Notes: generated from the sequence alone by a model not told the origin. A stretch of 64,000 nt of DNA from Melampsora larici-populina 98AG31 (GCF_000204055.1 NW_006768817.1:492365-556364); one strand, 5' to 3'. Numbered from the stretch's first letter, positions 22,189-34,080 are shown. A program made the numbers and translations.

Positions 22189-24210
22189 ATGCAATCAGAA
22201 GAAGAGGAACAATCTATTTCTATCACCGACTCTGAATCTCAAGAGTCTGATTCATCTTCTTCCAACTCTGCTTCAACTGTCAAGAGCTTCACCGGTCAAC
22301 AATCTCTTATTCTTCCTTCATCGTTATCAACTACTTTGCCTATCATGTCCACTGAAATTACCAACTCAACCTTTAATCCTTTGCAAATATTTGCCCAACA
22401 AACAACTGCATCTCTTAGTAAATTCAACATCAAGAATGAACTAACTGACAAGAATTTTAACTATTGGAATCTAGTTATTCATGAATCCATTGAATTGTTA
22501 GGTTATGAATTATATTTGGACGTGAAGGATTATCATGATCAATTGCTTACTGAAGAGAAGCATAAGAAGGTCAAGTTTCTCATCACCACTTGGATCCTCA
22601 ACAAGTATGATGGAGTGAACGGGGAAAGGTCTAGAGACGCTTTAACTACTCAAGATCCTAACACTAACGAAATGACTATAGTCTACGACCCTTTTGTACT
22701 CGGGACTCATCTCAAGAATTATTATGCCAGCATATCTGAAGCAAAGTTAAAACATGTGGCAACTGCCTTATTAAATATGACTCAATGTCTTTCTGATAAT
22801 TTGAAGGTTCATATCGATAAATTTTCTTCATTACTTCATGAATATCGTAAATTCAAAGGTACTATGTCTCCTGATCAAGCTGCTAGAACCTTAATCCAAA
22901 GCTTGAAACCAGGATACGAGGTCACTATAGCCGTCATCTATTGTTTAGTTCAACCTCTCACCTATGACAAGGTCGTACATGAACTTTTGATGCACGAAGA
23001 AGAACAAACTTATGTGTTGCCTTCCTTAATCCAATCAGCTCATCATACTTCTAACCAATCATCTAATCATGTCTCCAACTATCACGCCAATCCTAGTCAC
23101 CTAACCAAATGTACTATTGATTGTTGTGTAGGGAACACTTTCCAGAACCCGCACAAACCCGACCAATGCTTCAGACAACCTGCTAACTTTGGTAAACGTG
23201 ATGAATGGATGAACAGACAAGATGAGAAGAAGAAATTTAAACGCGGAAATTTTTGTCCACAACAAGCTAATCACTTGGAGTCCACCAGTTCCATTCGAGG
23301 TGTGAAGATAGTCAGACCTCCTCTAGCATCTGCAAATCATGCCATGACTTTCTCAATCGATTTTCAACCAGTCACTGCCCCATCTCCTCTCACCTTGAAC
23401 ACTACTCCTTCCCATCAGATTGCTGTGATGGATGTTTCTGCTGCGTTTCTACAAGCACCGATTGACCCGGATCACATAATCATTAACGATCAATCTACCG
23501 ACAAACCCATGACCTTAATCTTGACTTTATCTGATCAATCTACCAATGAACCTACTGCTCAAGGCTCTGAGTTGGTCGACTTTGCAACTGCTTCTTCCGT
23601 GGCTCCTACTGAAGGCATTTGGGCGTTGAATGACACCGGTGCTTCTCACCACATGTTTAACAACTTGTCCTTCTTTGACGCCTCCACTGTCAAACCACTC
23701 AAAGATTCAAACAAACGTCTTTGTTTAGCTGGTGGGGACGCTTCTTTGGCTGTTCATTCCACAGGGTCTGTCAAACTTAGAGCTAGTGATGGAACGGTAT
23801 TTACTCTGGCCGATTGTTTGTATGTACCAGAGCTGAGTAGAAATCTCATAGCTGGGGGTGCGTTATTGAAGAAGGGAGTTGTAACTCTCATCAACTCGAC
23901 TGACCCCGATTGCTTCAGCCTAGTCATGGGTCAATGTGCCCTTTTCAATGGGGCTTTCTCCGGTAATCTCATGTTGGTCTCTCTTGAACCAGTGAGTTAT
24001 GTCATCTCAAAGAAACAACCTATCCAATCCTTACACTCATGCGATCTTCAACATCAACGACTAGGTCATATAAGTCACAAGTATTTAAACGATATGGTCA
24101 AACATGAGAGTCTGGATGGGTTATGTAATAGTTCTACATCTGCCCCTACAAAGCTTCAATGCCAAGTTTACCAAGGTGCACAGAAAGAAGGGGCAGCTGA
24201 TTTCTTTTGA
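22189..24210 (+). mobile_element. Truncated Ty1/copia retrotransposon: gag, protease, pre-integrase
   Basis: One open frame of 673 codons. Residues about 75-280 resemble the copia Gag (UBN2-like) domain, and a degenerate zinc-knuckle half (H-x4-C, HKPDQC) follows. A retropepsin-like active site DTGASHHM begins at residue 482, followed by LCLAGGD... and a GAG-pre-integrase segment at about residue 620 (LQHQRLGHIS). The frame then ends before the C-x2-C of the integrase zinc finger. Integrase core, reverse transcriptase and RNase H are absent downstream, and no matching 3' LTR was found, so the copy is non-autonomous. A piece at residues 415-432 (DVSAAFLQAPIDP...) looks like the reverse-transcriptase DVKTAFLNG motif, out of its usual order. 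Confidence 0.82.
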
Positions 24211-25630
24211 ACTCAGATCTTGACTTTTTAAGTACATACTTGCCCTTATTTTTGGTAGTATATCCAAAGAAAGCTGATTGCCTCTGCTGTGTTCAAAGCA
24301 ATTGCAGACAATTTTTGCTCACAAACCACTGAATTCAATCTTTGACTCGTCAATCCATCCATTAGAAGACTCACTGATATATCCATTAAAAGACTAACAA
24401 TGTGTTTGATTTTCAATTTCAGACTCTAATAATTGATGCATTTAATTTATTTTAATAACTAATGTACCTTTGTTAAAAGACTCGGGATCTATTTAATGTG
24501 TTTAGACTCTGATGCCTAATCCATCCACCAGAAGATTTATCTGTTTTTATCAAAAACCCCATAATCAGTTCTATTGTGAATTCACACATCATGTGAGATT
24601 GTAATAAAAAACAACAATTGCCATACAAGTGGAACAGTTTCAAGTCAAGACCCACTAAAAACCTTTATGAATTTTTGCCTTGGTCTTTGTTTGCAGACAA
24701 TTTCTTAAAGACTTGAAATTGTCTCTTTCATTGGCCATCATACAGGAATGTATGTGAAATGGCATCCAGACAATGCACAAGGTAGGTTGCCTGTGTCCAT
24801 GTACTAGCAGGGCAATCTACCACACATCCAAGATAAATGTCCTTAGCAGCCTGGCCACAGTCTTGAACCATCAACTGTCAGGCCTGTTACTGCAAAGAGG
24901 CTGGTATCTCTGCTTTGGGAAAGAACATATGTGATCAGACAGTTTCAAATGTCTCAAAGAAAGGAGTCATATAGAATATCTCATTGGAAAGCAATCCTTC
25001 CCCATCTTCACCATTCTACCCTTCCATCACGTCTTTCCCATTTCTGTCCATTCCCCGATTTACTGTTCACCTGGTGTGGCTTTTAAAACCAATTCTATCA
25101 TCCTTTCAGGTTTTTTGTGTCCTACCCACCCACCTCACAAATTTTCTTTCCTAGTCTCTTGGTCAAGTTTGGACCACACAACAGGGCTAAGCACTAACCC
25201 CCCTTGTGCTTAAGTCCCCGTCATCTGCAATGTACTCTGATACTGGTACTCCTCTTTATGCCTCCCCCTTTTTATAAAGACTCTAGATCTGGCTCTCTTT
25301 CATCTGGATCCTACAGCGGTACCAGCATGTTGAAATCCAACCTCTTCCAGAAGGATTTTGTGACCTTAGCTACCCCCTCCTGAGTTTGTTCTAGCAAAGA
25401 CGGTTTGGGGGCACCTCACCCCACACATGTGATATGCTTTCACATGTGCATCTTAGTTGTAACAAGTTTTTATTTTAACAAAAAGACAAGTCTAATATAA
25501 TACATGCAATTTAATTATCAAAAACTTGTGACCACTAGAAGCTCCCCCTGACAAGGAAGCACCTCACAAGACCCAATAAGGTAATGGATACAGTACTCTA
25601 GGTGAAACAAAGGACACTAGACAACACCTT
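24211..25630. other. Transposon-derived or empty intergenic DNA
   Basis: AT-rich sequence without a supportable gene, RNA gene or obvious repeat pairing. It may include decayed remains of the retrotransposon's 3' half, but no polymerase motif is readable. Confidence 0.4.
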
Positions 25631-25741
25631 CACCATGTCTGTGTATGGTTTGCTTGTCGACAAGCCCACACCAACCCCCATTGAGGCAGAAAGGGAAGTC
25701 GTGTGCGCTTGTCAACAAGCAAACACTACCCAGACATGGTG
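25631..25741. mobile_element. 111-bp MITE, copy 1 (CACCATGTC termini)
   Basis: The arms CACCATGTCTGTGTATGG... and ...CCAGACATGGTG form an imperfect inverted repeat of about 40 bp that includes GCTTGT(C/T)(G/A)ACAAGC. The element is exactly as long as the related one at 30129-30239. The flanking CTT on both sides could be a 3-bp target duplication, but this is weak. Non-coding. Confidence 0.65.
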
Positions 25742-26137
25742 CTTGCTACACCTCTCATTGTGATATACCAATGTATCACTTGTGTCTCACTGGAGATTGG
25801 ATGCTTCATCTTACCAGCCACAAGGGACTTGATTGAGTCTAGCACAAATCACATAATTCAACAACTAAGAATTGCTCTATATAATACCATTGGTGACAAC
25901 TAGTTTTTTGGCTCAATGAAGGGAGGGGGAAGGAGGTGGCAGGTCTTGGCAGATGTGTCTGTTTGCATGGACATTGACCCAATTCTGAGCAGAGGGCAAA
26001 ATTGTGATATGTCTCATAGATTAGCCATTTGCAATAATCTCCACAAAGTCTCACCCTTCAGCTCACAAGTAGTTGACATTCACAGAAAGCATTTCAGTTG
26101 TGATCACATGTCCCTTTAGTTGAACCACACCTTTGAT

Positions 26138-26678
26138 TCAGCATGAGCCCCGCTCGCTCGGGAGCGGGGACCGGCGAAAATCCACCCCGAGCACTTTTTG
26201 GAAATGCATCCCGGCTTCCGAGCCGACCCCTCCCCGTCGGGGATCTTCATGTACGTCTTCAGACCGCCCCCCGCCACCAAAAATCGGGGGCCTACCGAAA
26301 TATCGGTTCCCCGTCGAGTGTTAGTCGGTAGAGCTTGCTAGATCAAAAAAATTCATAAATCTGCTTCACGAGCAAGTTCCGGCTGATATTCTACTGTTTC
26401 GTACAGGTATTTCATTGTATTTGATTCCTTATACTGATGTATGAGTTGTTACGAGGCCTTCCTCACCTTTCATTTCTCCCTATCTGCCCTCGATTCTACA
26501 GCTCTCTGCTATAGCTCGGTTCCCCGATAAAAACCGGGGATCCTCATACTCTTGCCCGGTCCCCGCTCCGTCGGAGTCGGTACGGTGCCGGGGGGCTGAG
26601 ATACCTAGCCCGAGGCACCGTACCGACGGTACGGAAGCCGGAGATCCCCGAGCCCGCGGGAAACGGGGCTCATGCTGA
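26138..26678. mobile_element. GC-rich hAT-like non-autonomous element with 8-bp target duplication
   Basis: Perfect 15-bp terminal inverted repeats, TCAGCATGAGCCCCG and CGGGGCTCATGCTGA, bound a 541-bp GC-rich segment in AT-rich surroundings. It is flanked on both sides by the 8-bp direct repeat CCTTTGAT (26130-26137 and 26679-26686), the target-site length of hAT transposons. The interior is full of short inverted repeats, including perfect 13-bp arms TCGGTACGGTGCC at 26577-26589 and 26614-26626. No transposase reading frame is present, so it would need one in trans. Confidence 0.82.
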
Positions 26679-26686
26679 CCTTTGAT

Positions 26687-27529
26687 CCTAAATATCTGTT
26701 CCAACTTTCAGCAAGTTATCTCACGACCATCTTTTGGAGTGTTCAGCTTAAAAAGGCTGAAACTTACTCTCAACCCCTTTGTTTGTTTGTGGTAGCCACA
26801 AAGGTCTCCTAGAATCCAAGCACACCACCAGAGATGAGCTCAAGTTTTTTGGGGCTCAGTCTAGTGTACCATTGTATTATTTAACAGTAAAGCTACAGGT
26901 CAGACTCTGGAGTCTGCAACTTCAATCACCATTAGATATTTCAAGCAAATTTTGATCCATTTTCGCGCTTGTGTCCACACCCTCAAAGGAGCCTTTACGC
27001 AAGGCCGCCAAACAATGGCATAATCACTTTATTGCATAAAACACTAATTAAACATGTTACAAAATGATAGAATTATACAACCTTGGGACAAGACAGCCAT
27101 TAACCAAGACTGGCAATTTGTTGTCTTACGGATGAATAGTTGCTTGTGTTGTAGAAGACTTTATTCTTGGTGAGATCTTTATCTTCTTGAGTTTAATCAC
27201 CTTCTTTTAGCATACCCAAAGGAAAGCAGTGACCCACTATTAAAGGATTTGTCAAGCACACCCGTTAGGAATTCAGTGTAAGTATAGAGTCATATAGACT
27301 CAAAATTCCTGAGGGACTCCACAGAGCTGAGCAGGCATTTGAACCCCCTGTCCTAGCGTCAACCGGAGTCACGGGGGAAAAGAGAATTGCTTCTGGGCGT
27401 GAGGAACAGTGATGAACCGTACCGAGATTCTGGAATGTCACCTTGCAAGTGGATGTTGAGCTATTACGGACTGTCTCGACTTTCTGAACACTTCGAGAGA
27501 ATCTGCGAGCCGGATCGGACATTCCAGGT
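26687..27529. other. Intergenic region upstream of the thioesterase gene
   Basis: No gene is supported. ORFs on the minus strand around 27265-27522 have no recognisable content. Confidence 0.45.
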
Positions 27530-27564
27530 CCGGATGCTATGTAGTCACGCTACATAGCATCCGG
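27530..27564. repeat. Perfect 15-bp hairpin upstream of thioesterase start
   Basis: Arms CCGGATGCTATGTAG and CTACATAGCATCCGG are exact reverse complements separated by 5 bases (TCACG). The hairpin sits about 100 bp before the ATG at 27667. It could be a tiny foldback insertion, a transcription-factor site or a leader structure; sequence alone cannot decide. Confidence 0.7.
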
Positions 27565-27666
27565 GCTGCGTGACTCAGAGCCGTCTTGATCGAACCCGCT
27601 GTCTGGCACTAGGCAGACAATCATTGGGATCTCGACACCTATCTCAACCCCATCGCTTGAACTGTC

Positions 27667-28786
27667 ATGCCGAGTGTCAATTGCCTCAGCCCTTCTTTCC
27701 GACGACTATGCACTCGGCGTAGGTCTCCGACCATCAATCCTTGTCGGTCTTATACTTCATCCTTTTCCTCTGGCTCCAACACGGCTCCTCGTCCCTCCAA
27801 GATTGTTTCAACCGGCCTTGTCACTGCAGCACTAGGCATTGGTTATGCTACTGGCTTCGTATTCCCACCGCAAAACTCGACATTGAAGGTACTAGCTGGC
27901 AACTTCATACCTGTACCTCCTCAGCTGCCACTTCCTGAAACAACCGAAGGCATTCAGATGACCACCGAGATCGAAGCGTCCCTTCTTGAATTACCGGAAG
28001 TTCGTGAGCTTACCGCCGATACTGGCTGGCGAGCAAGCAGGCCTCACCGCAACTTCCCCCCCGACAAGGCGATTCACAGTCTTACAGCTGGTGCTTTACG
28101 TGGGCCGGGAAAATTCGCTGTCCACCCACTTGTCTTTGTCAAACAGTCAGTTTGATCCTTGGCTCCGCATTCCCTAGAGCGCTCATACATAGTTCGGAAT
28201 TACCTCCACTCACCCCTGACTCGGTATTCACTCGGAAAACCTTCCCGGCTCCGTCAGCGATGACTCTGAAGCAGTCATTTTTGTTCACCTTGGTCGCTCT
28301 TTATGTGGACACGATGGTATCATCCACGGAGGGCTTTGTGCCACAATCCTCGATGAAGCCTTGGGTAGAATCGTCAGTATATGCATCTCGGTCTCTCCAT
28401 ACTCGGGCAACTCAATCTTGACGCTGGACCAATTTTTGTTCAGGCACTGCAAAACCTACCTTCCAAATTAGGTGTGACAGCCTCACTATCACTCAGTTAC
28501 AGGTCTCCAACCTTTGCCGACCAGTTCGTGGTCATACGGACTCGTCTCAGTCGCGATCCTGCGAAACGCCCAGCTGGTAGAAAGGTCTGGGTGGAGGGTA
28601 GACTTGAAACCCTGAAAGGGCACGTTCTGGTTGAAGCTGAGTTGAGTATGAGTTCGAGGTCATCATTTTCTCCATGCCTTCACCGGAGCTGATATACGTG
28701 TGGGCTGGTTTTCCAGAGCGCTGTTTGTTGAACCCCGAGCCGCTGCTTTACTAAAGAATAGCATGGTGAAGGGACTTGTCCATTAA
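27667..28786 (+). CDS. Hotdog-fold acyl-CoA thioesterase (PaaI/THEM4-like), probably mitochondrial
   Basis: Four exons (27667-28145, 28258-28372, 28444-28640, 28717-28786) give 286 residues. The N-terminus is rich in Arg, Ser and Thr with almost no acidic residues, like a mitochondrial presequence, followed by a possible membrane segment (STGLVTAALGIGYATGFVF). The hotdog domain includes LGRSLCGHDGIIHGGLCAT with the HGG signature, ILDEALGRI, and later LSLSYRSPTFADQFVVIRT and KVWVEGRLETLKGHVLVEAE, the typical strand pattern. Enzymes of this group hydrolyse acyl-CoA to free acid and CoA. Introns are GT...AG with consistent phase. The first splice junction (28145/28258) was chosen because it restores the DDSEAVIFVHLGRS stretch seen in fungal relatives. 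Confidence 0.85.
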
Positions 28787-30128
28787 TCAAAACCCCACCA
28801 TTTGTATAGGCTGGTGAATTGGTGCAGAGAAACTTCAATATAGATATTGCAGAACCTGCTTCCCCTGTGGACAAGGAATTAGATGTGACAACTATCAAGT
28901 ACAGTTTGGAAATGTAATTTAAACTAATCTCGCTGAGAGAGCTAGACTGGGCAAAAAATCTTGTAATTCAATAGCTTTGTTCGAGATCCGATGCTATTGC
29001 AACTTTGACAATGGAGTATCCCATACATACCTCAGATACAGCTATAAGAGTGAAGAGTGAGCCTGTGATGTGTTCTTATTAATGTTTGTTGAGTGGCGGG
29101 AACCCTGCCCATGGTTGTTGCCAGCTGAATATGATGGAGATAATTTGACTGTTGTTTGCTTCCCAACTTCAGTATCTGAATGCCTTTCATTGAAGATTTG
29201 AGCTGAGTGAAAAGTGCCATCAGTCCTCCAATCATCGAGATCAAATTTCATGGAAGTGTGATACTCAGACCTGAAGCCAGATATTTTCATCATCATTTGA
29301 ACTGGGATGAATCTGAGAAAGTAGCTTGACTAGATATCATTGCAGTGCATTCTAGATCCACTCCTTAGACTGAAATATGTGCAAAACTTTCCAAGTAACT
29401 TGAATACATCTTGCCAATGATCTTTGAACAATGCTAGCTCCAAATACAATGATTAAATATCTGCTCTGGTTCTAATCCTCCAAGTTTTTGTGACTGGGAT
29501 AGGGTATCAAACAGATTTTTTTTGTAATAAACAATATCACTCCTTGCATTCAAGACAGCTGTGCAGCCAAAATTCTGAGACTTCAATTTTAACTTTCAGC
29601 ATCAGGATGGCCTGGTTTGACTGCAATTTATTCTGCAGGTGACACCATTGATGAATTCGTGGGTGAAAACTTTCAACATTGTTTGCTTTTTGTTTGGTAT
29701 GGTATTAAGCATGAACAGATGTGGTGGTCAATCAACCAGTGAGGACACCTTGCAAGAGAGTACTCAGCAGTGATGTGGATGAGTCAGTTTTATGTCACTC
29801 TAAGTGTCAGTGACACAGTCAGCTCGCCGACAATGCTTAAATAATATGCAATTTTACCTCTATTAGAGGTAAAAGCATAGATATAGAGTGATCATGTGAA
29901 ATAGAACAGACAATCTTTTTTTTGGAGGATTTATAATTCCATAGATTATTTATAACTATACATTCTTTAGTAGCCAAAGTATAATTCTAGCCCTTAAGAC
30001 ATCAGTATTTTGCTTTGCCTTTGTGTGATTTAGAGCGAGTCTACCAAGACTGTGTTATGACCAACTAATAATGACTTATGGCATACAGTTTGGCAGGTAG
30101 TTTTTCTTATGCATTTATAAGAGGAATA
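28787..30128. other. Intergenic region
   Basis: AT-rich, no supported gene. A small perfect hairpin (TTTTACCTC/GAGGTAAAA) lies near 29850-29872. No long repeat is visible by eye. Confidence 0.4.
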
Positions 30129-30239
30129 CACCATGTCCGTGTGGGGTTTGCCCATTGACAAGCGCACATGGGTTGCCTTTGTGCCTCAAAGGCAGTCTGT
30201 GTGCGCTTGTTATTGAGAGACTGCCACAAGGACACAGTG
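30129..30239. mobile_element. 111-bp MITE, copy 2 (CACCATGTC termini)
   Basis: Same length and end sequence as the element at 25631-25741: left CACCATGTCCGTGTGGGG, right ending GGACACAGTG, with the inner CAAGCGCACA/GTGTGCGCTTGT arms. Internal sequence has diverged, so this is an older pair than the 159-bp family. Non-coding. Confidence 0.6.
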
Positions 30240-31344
30240 AAATGCCTTCAAAAATCTCATTTTGGCAGCAAAAAAATCTGTATCATCCTATGAATTTAGA
30301 GGCATTATGCCCCTAAAAGATATGCCTTCATGGAGAGTTGAATGTATACAGTTGATGGTTATGGTACAATGAGCCCATAAGACTTATGCTATACCACTGC
30401 CAACATTAAATAGGTTCCCTGATAGGAACATGACCTAGGCTGGGAATATCATTGAGAGAAGAATGGAGCATCAAATCATTTTGCACTGCATGTCTGAGCC
30501 ATGAAGCATACACTACATATGTGCAAACATCTGAGTAAATCCTTAGCTATCAGCTACATACAGGTCTGATCAGTTATCTGCTCATCTAGATAAGCAAATC
30601 ATGTGTAATACATGCTGTAACTTAGTTCAGATTGAGACACACATTTCAAAATATTGACTACATATATCACAATGGCTACTCAGGAGATATTCATGGAACT
30701 GTGTAACAGTAGCAGAATGGGAATCTGATCCCTAGGACCCATATTCCCATCTGGGAACCTCTTTAATGCTGGCAGAAATGGGAGATTAACCAATGTCTGC
30801 TTTTCACATGGTATTAGTTCCTCACCTTGCAATTTAGAACTTCAGCAACAAGTCATTCATGTCACTACTTGTTTGAGGGTCTAACATATTGTAGAAACAC
30901 TTAGTAGACTATCATTGGCAAGTGTTATTCTGAGCTTCAGTCTCATTCTCCATAGAATGTCAGCTTGCAGTGCTGTAAGCCCTGATTTATAAGGGTTCTT
31001 TGAAGATGGGGCACGATTGGAAGTGTTACAGGAAGTGGGGAAAACATCAGGGGTTGCAAGTAGCTAAAACAAATACTGCTGTGATAATGTGATGAAAAAT
31101 TTGCCAATTTTTGTGTAAAGAGATTTCATAATCAGTGTAAAGAGAAAGAGGATAAGCAAAGCTGTAGTGTAGCTGAATAGATGAACCAGATTGGTAATAG
31201 AATGTATAAGGTCCTGTATTTTTGTACCCAAGGGATAGATCAATGTGATTCAGTCTTCTCTGTAAGACAGACTTGCTCCATATAATATGATTTTTGTATC
31301 TGGATTACGGCTACTAGACTGACTGAGCTCATTCTTTAACATTA
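30240..31344. other. Intergenic region
   Basis: No supportable gene, RNA gene or repeat seen in this AT-rich stretch. Confidence 0.4.
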
Positions 31345-31633
31345 GGGGGGCTCAAGTCAAAATATTTTACTACTTTTATGGTAAAAAACTTTTCCCAATT
31401 GCATAAAATTTACGCAAAATTTTATGCAATTGGGAAAAGTTATACAACATCCCAAATTTTTTTAAGCAGCAAATTTACGCAAATTTGCGTAAATTTGCTG
31501 CTCAGAAGGAGATCTGAAAGAAATTTTTACGGTCCTTTTTTACAAATTGGGAAAAGTTTTTACAGCACGGTACCGTAAAAAACTTTCCCCAATTTTTGAA
31601 GAAAAGGCTGCAAAATTTTTGACTTGAGCCCCC
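31345..31633. mobile_element. MITE with nested palindromes (GGGGGGCTCAAGTCAAAA termini), TTA target duplication
   Basis: Ends are GGGGGGCTCAAGTCAAAA and TTTTGACTTGAGCCCCC, flanked by TTA on both sides (31342-31344, 31634-31636), a target duplication like that of PIF/Harbinger elements. Inside are three more foldbacks in a row: a perfect 25-bp hairpin (arms 31387-31411 and 31417-31441), a perfect 38-bp palindrome (31465-31502), and an imperfect hairpin with about 20-bp arms (about 31543-31594). Related by its ends to the element at 19731-19943. Non-coding. Confidence 0.82.
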
Positions 31634-32269
31634 TTATTGACCAATAGCACACATATGCTCAATCAGGTTCTGACTCTGCAGGTTCATTGTGTTAGGAACC
31701 GGGAACACCACTTATACAGGAAGATGAACCCACACCACACCACCTTTAGGAAAGACACCACTTTTGAAGGAGTTGTTTTACATGAACACATTCCAGAGCA
31801 AAGCCGTATTAGGGATTAATTAGGTGAATATGGGCAAAACACTCAATAAAACTTGAAGTGATTTTCCATCCAAACCATGCACATCCACTTTAAAGACCCT
31901 CATTTTTCATATCTGCATTTGTGAAAGTGGGGAAATGAAACATGAACAGGTAACAAACTGCAAAAACATCAACCAGCATCATCACTTTCATCAGAGCCCA
32001 ATCACAGGTTTTTGCACTGCAGGTAACACAGCCATTGGTTTTTGATGTAGTGGCTCATGCTGTACCCACTTTGGGTTACGCTGACTGCGGCTGAATCAGG
32101 ATTGGAGAACAGAAAAACCCTCCACACATGCATGTAAATTAAATGCATATGACATCACATGTGTGTGATTAAGATGCTCTGCCAGCTCTGACAGGCTGGT
32201 ACTGTATTGGGTTGGACTCGGAGCTTTACAAATGATAAGAATGATGTGACGTAAAGCACAGGGCCAATC

Positions 32270-33420
32270 TCCAAACTTAACTACATAAGTCCCAAGCTGG
32301 ACCTGACCACCGGCTTACATAGGACTTAGTTTTGGCCAATCTCTCATTTCTCCGCACAGTCCAACAACCACGCTACGGTATACCGTCATCAGGTGATCAG
32401 TCAACGCCGTCAATGTCTCTGGTTTACTCGGATCTGATGGTTCCAAAGCGAAAATAGTGAAAAAGCACGAGCCCCACAACTGTTTAGAGCCATACTCGAG
32501 TGCCATCGTGCGTCAAGTTTTGATATGTCTTACAGAGCAATAATTCCGGGGAATAAAGCGCTTTGGGACTACTTGCTCATAGATAATATCTGTGACCATA
32601 ATCGCAGAAGATTAGCCGGTAAATGGGCCGGCCGCTTCAAGGTACAGCCACCGTCGGGTGATCAACTTCAAGCAGGTGACTTTGGAAAGTTGCTCCGGAT
32701 AGAAAAGACGCGGTCTACATACCCTTACTTAACTCAGAGGCTCCCGCCCCAAAAGAGCAGACTTGGAGTTAGTCAAGTTAGCGGTGTACCAAGTTTGCTG
32801 CCCGCGGCCATACGCCACAAATCCGAATGCGTCACCTCAGGTGACGCGTTGCAATATATCAGCTTTCCAAAGGAACGCAGTACCTGCATTAACCTTGGCT
32901 CGTGATCCTTATCTTGATTTGTGGGGCCAAGATAAGTAAGTGGCTGGATAGATATCGATCAGAGAGGGTTACTGGGCGGTGATCTACCTGAGTGCGTCCT
33001 TCGATCACCAAGTTTTTGCCAATGCCCAGCTTCGTGTCCGTCCTGAGGAGAGAGACGAGCAGGTCGAAAAGTAAGAGATCCTACCTGATTCGTGTCATTT
33101 CCACGAATTCCGTTGGACGGTCTTTCTGCTCAGTACTTGTTTGCCCGGTGAGGTGTTCGAGCATAGTGCCACACATCTGGATTTGTCAACATACGCTCGA
33201 TCACTCTGTGCCCCATCCGTTGAAGCATGATGTGGTTCACCATTCACAGGGATTTCAGTCTCGTGCCTTGGCAGTTCTCCGCAAGATCGCATCCCTAATT
33301 TTATCACCTGTCACATGTTTTGCTTACCATTTACCCTTCATAACGCTCCCGGTGTTGTCTCGTTTTGAATGGCTCTACTAAGCGATCCGAAGCTAAGGGT
33401 TTCGACTTGTGGGGTGTGTG
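32270..33420. other. Coding-like block of unresolved strand and structure
   Basis: Both strands show segments with protein-like composition bounded by plausible GT and AG sites. On the minus strand, 32506-32315 and pieces between 33260 and 32750 read well (for example IMLQRMGHRVIERMLTNP and FGFVAYGRGQQTWYTANLT) but are interrupted by stops. On the plus strand, an open frame from 32525, pieces near 32750-32930, 32960-33070 and 33131-33231 can be chained in phase with weak donors. Base composition is higher in GC than the flanks, as for genes. I recognise no family. It may be a decayed gene or a real gene whose introns I cannot place. Confidence 0.3.
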
Positions 33421-34080
33421 GGATTCAGCACTGTTTGACACATTCAATGCACTCAATAGGGTAAAATATGAGGGGTTAAGACTCAGAGAAACAAGCTGGG
33501 ATGGACAAGTTCGGACGACAAAATAACTGAGGTCTGTGCCAACTCAAAACAGAAGCTTGTCGGCCGTCCCGCCGTTGGGTTCCACGTTTAATGTTTCGTA
33601 TAGACACTTTTCCGATCCCCCCCTTTTCCCTGTTTTTTTTTCGTGATGTCTACACTTTTTTTTGCAAGTCCGATCTACATCTCTTGAAAAAATTCACCTT
33701 GAGGAGAAAATTTTCTCATGTTGAGTAACAAGGCGTTTTGCAGCGGAGATTTTTTTGTCTACCAGCATTGCCTCATCACCTTTAAAATGCGCCATCTTTC
33801 CTCAACAGGTTGCCGTCCTTCACTCCCACATCACCTTCTAAGCCTCTTCTCGATCAGCTTTTGAAATCTCAATTCTTTCATTTCATTTTTCCTTGCACCA
33901 TCATCAGACCCCACTTACCGATAATTTACTCGTCGCCTATACTCGTCACCTACCACTTCACAGGGATATCATTTTTATAGGTTAGTTCAACTTATATCCT
34001 TCCCTATCCATATCCGCGTTCAAGCTTTGACTGACATGAGTCCATGACCAGATCCCCCTTACGATACTTAATCTGCTATC
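33421..34080 (+). promoter_or_regulatory. Probable promoter and 5' leader of the secreted Kex2-repeat protein
   Basis: The 250 bases before the ATG at 34081 are strongly pyrimidine-rich, typical of highly expressed fungal genes. They include a possible leader intron, GTTAGT at about 33980 to an AG at about 34051. Inference from composition only. Confidence 0.35.

Noticed and set aside
22028..22444. ORF of 138 codons overlapping the start of the copia gag frame
   Set aside because: It is in another frame of a clearly coding region and has no independent features.
27330..27430. tRNA-like B-box (GGTTCAAATGCC on the minus strand)
   Set aside because: The T-stem is only partly paired and no matching A-box, anticodon arm or acceptor stem is found at the right spacing.
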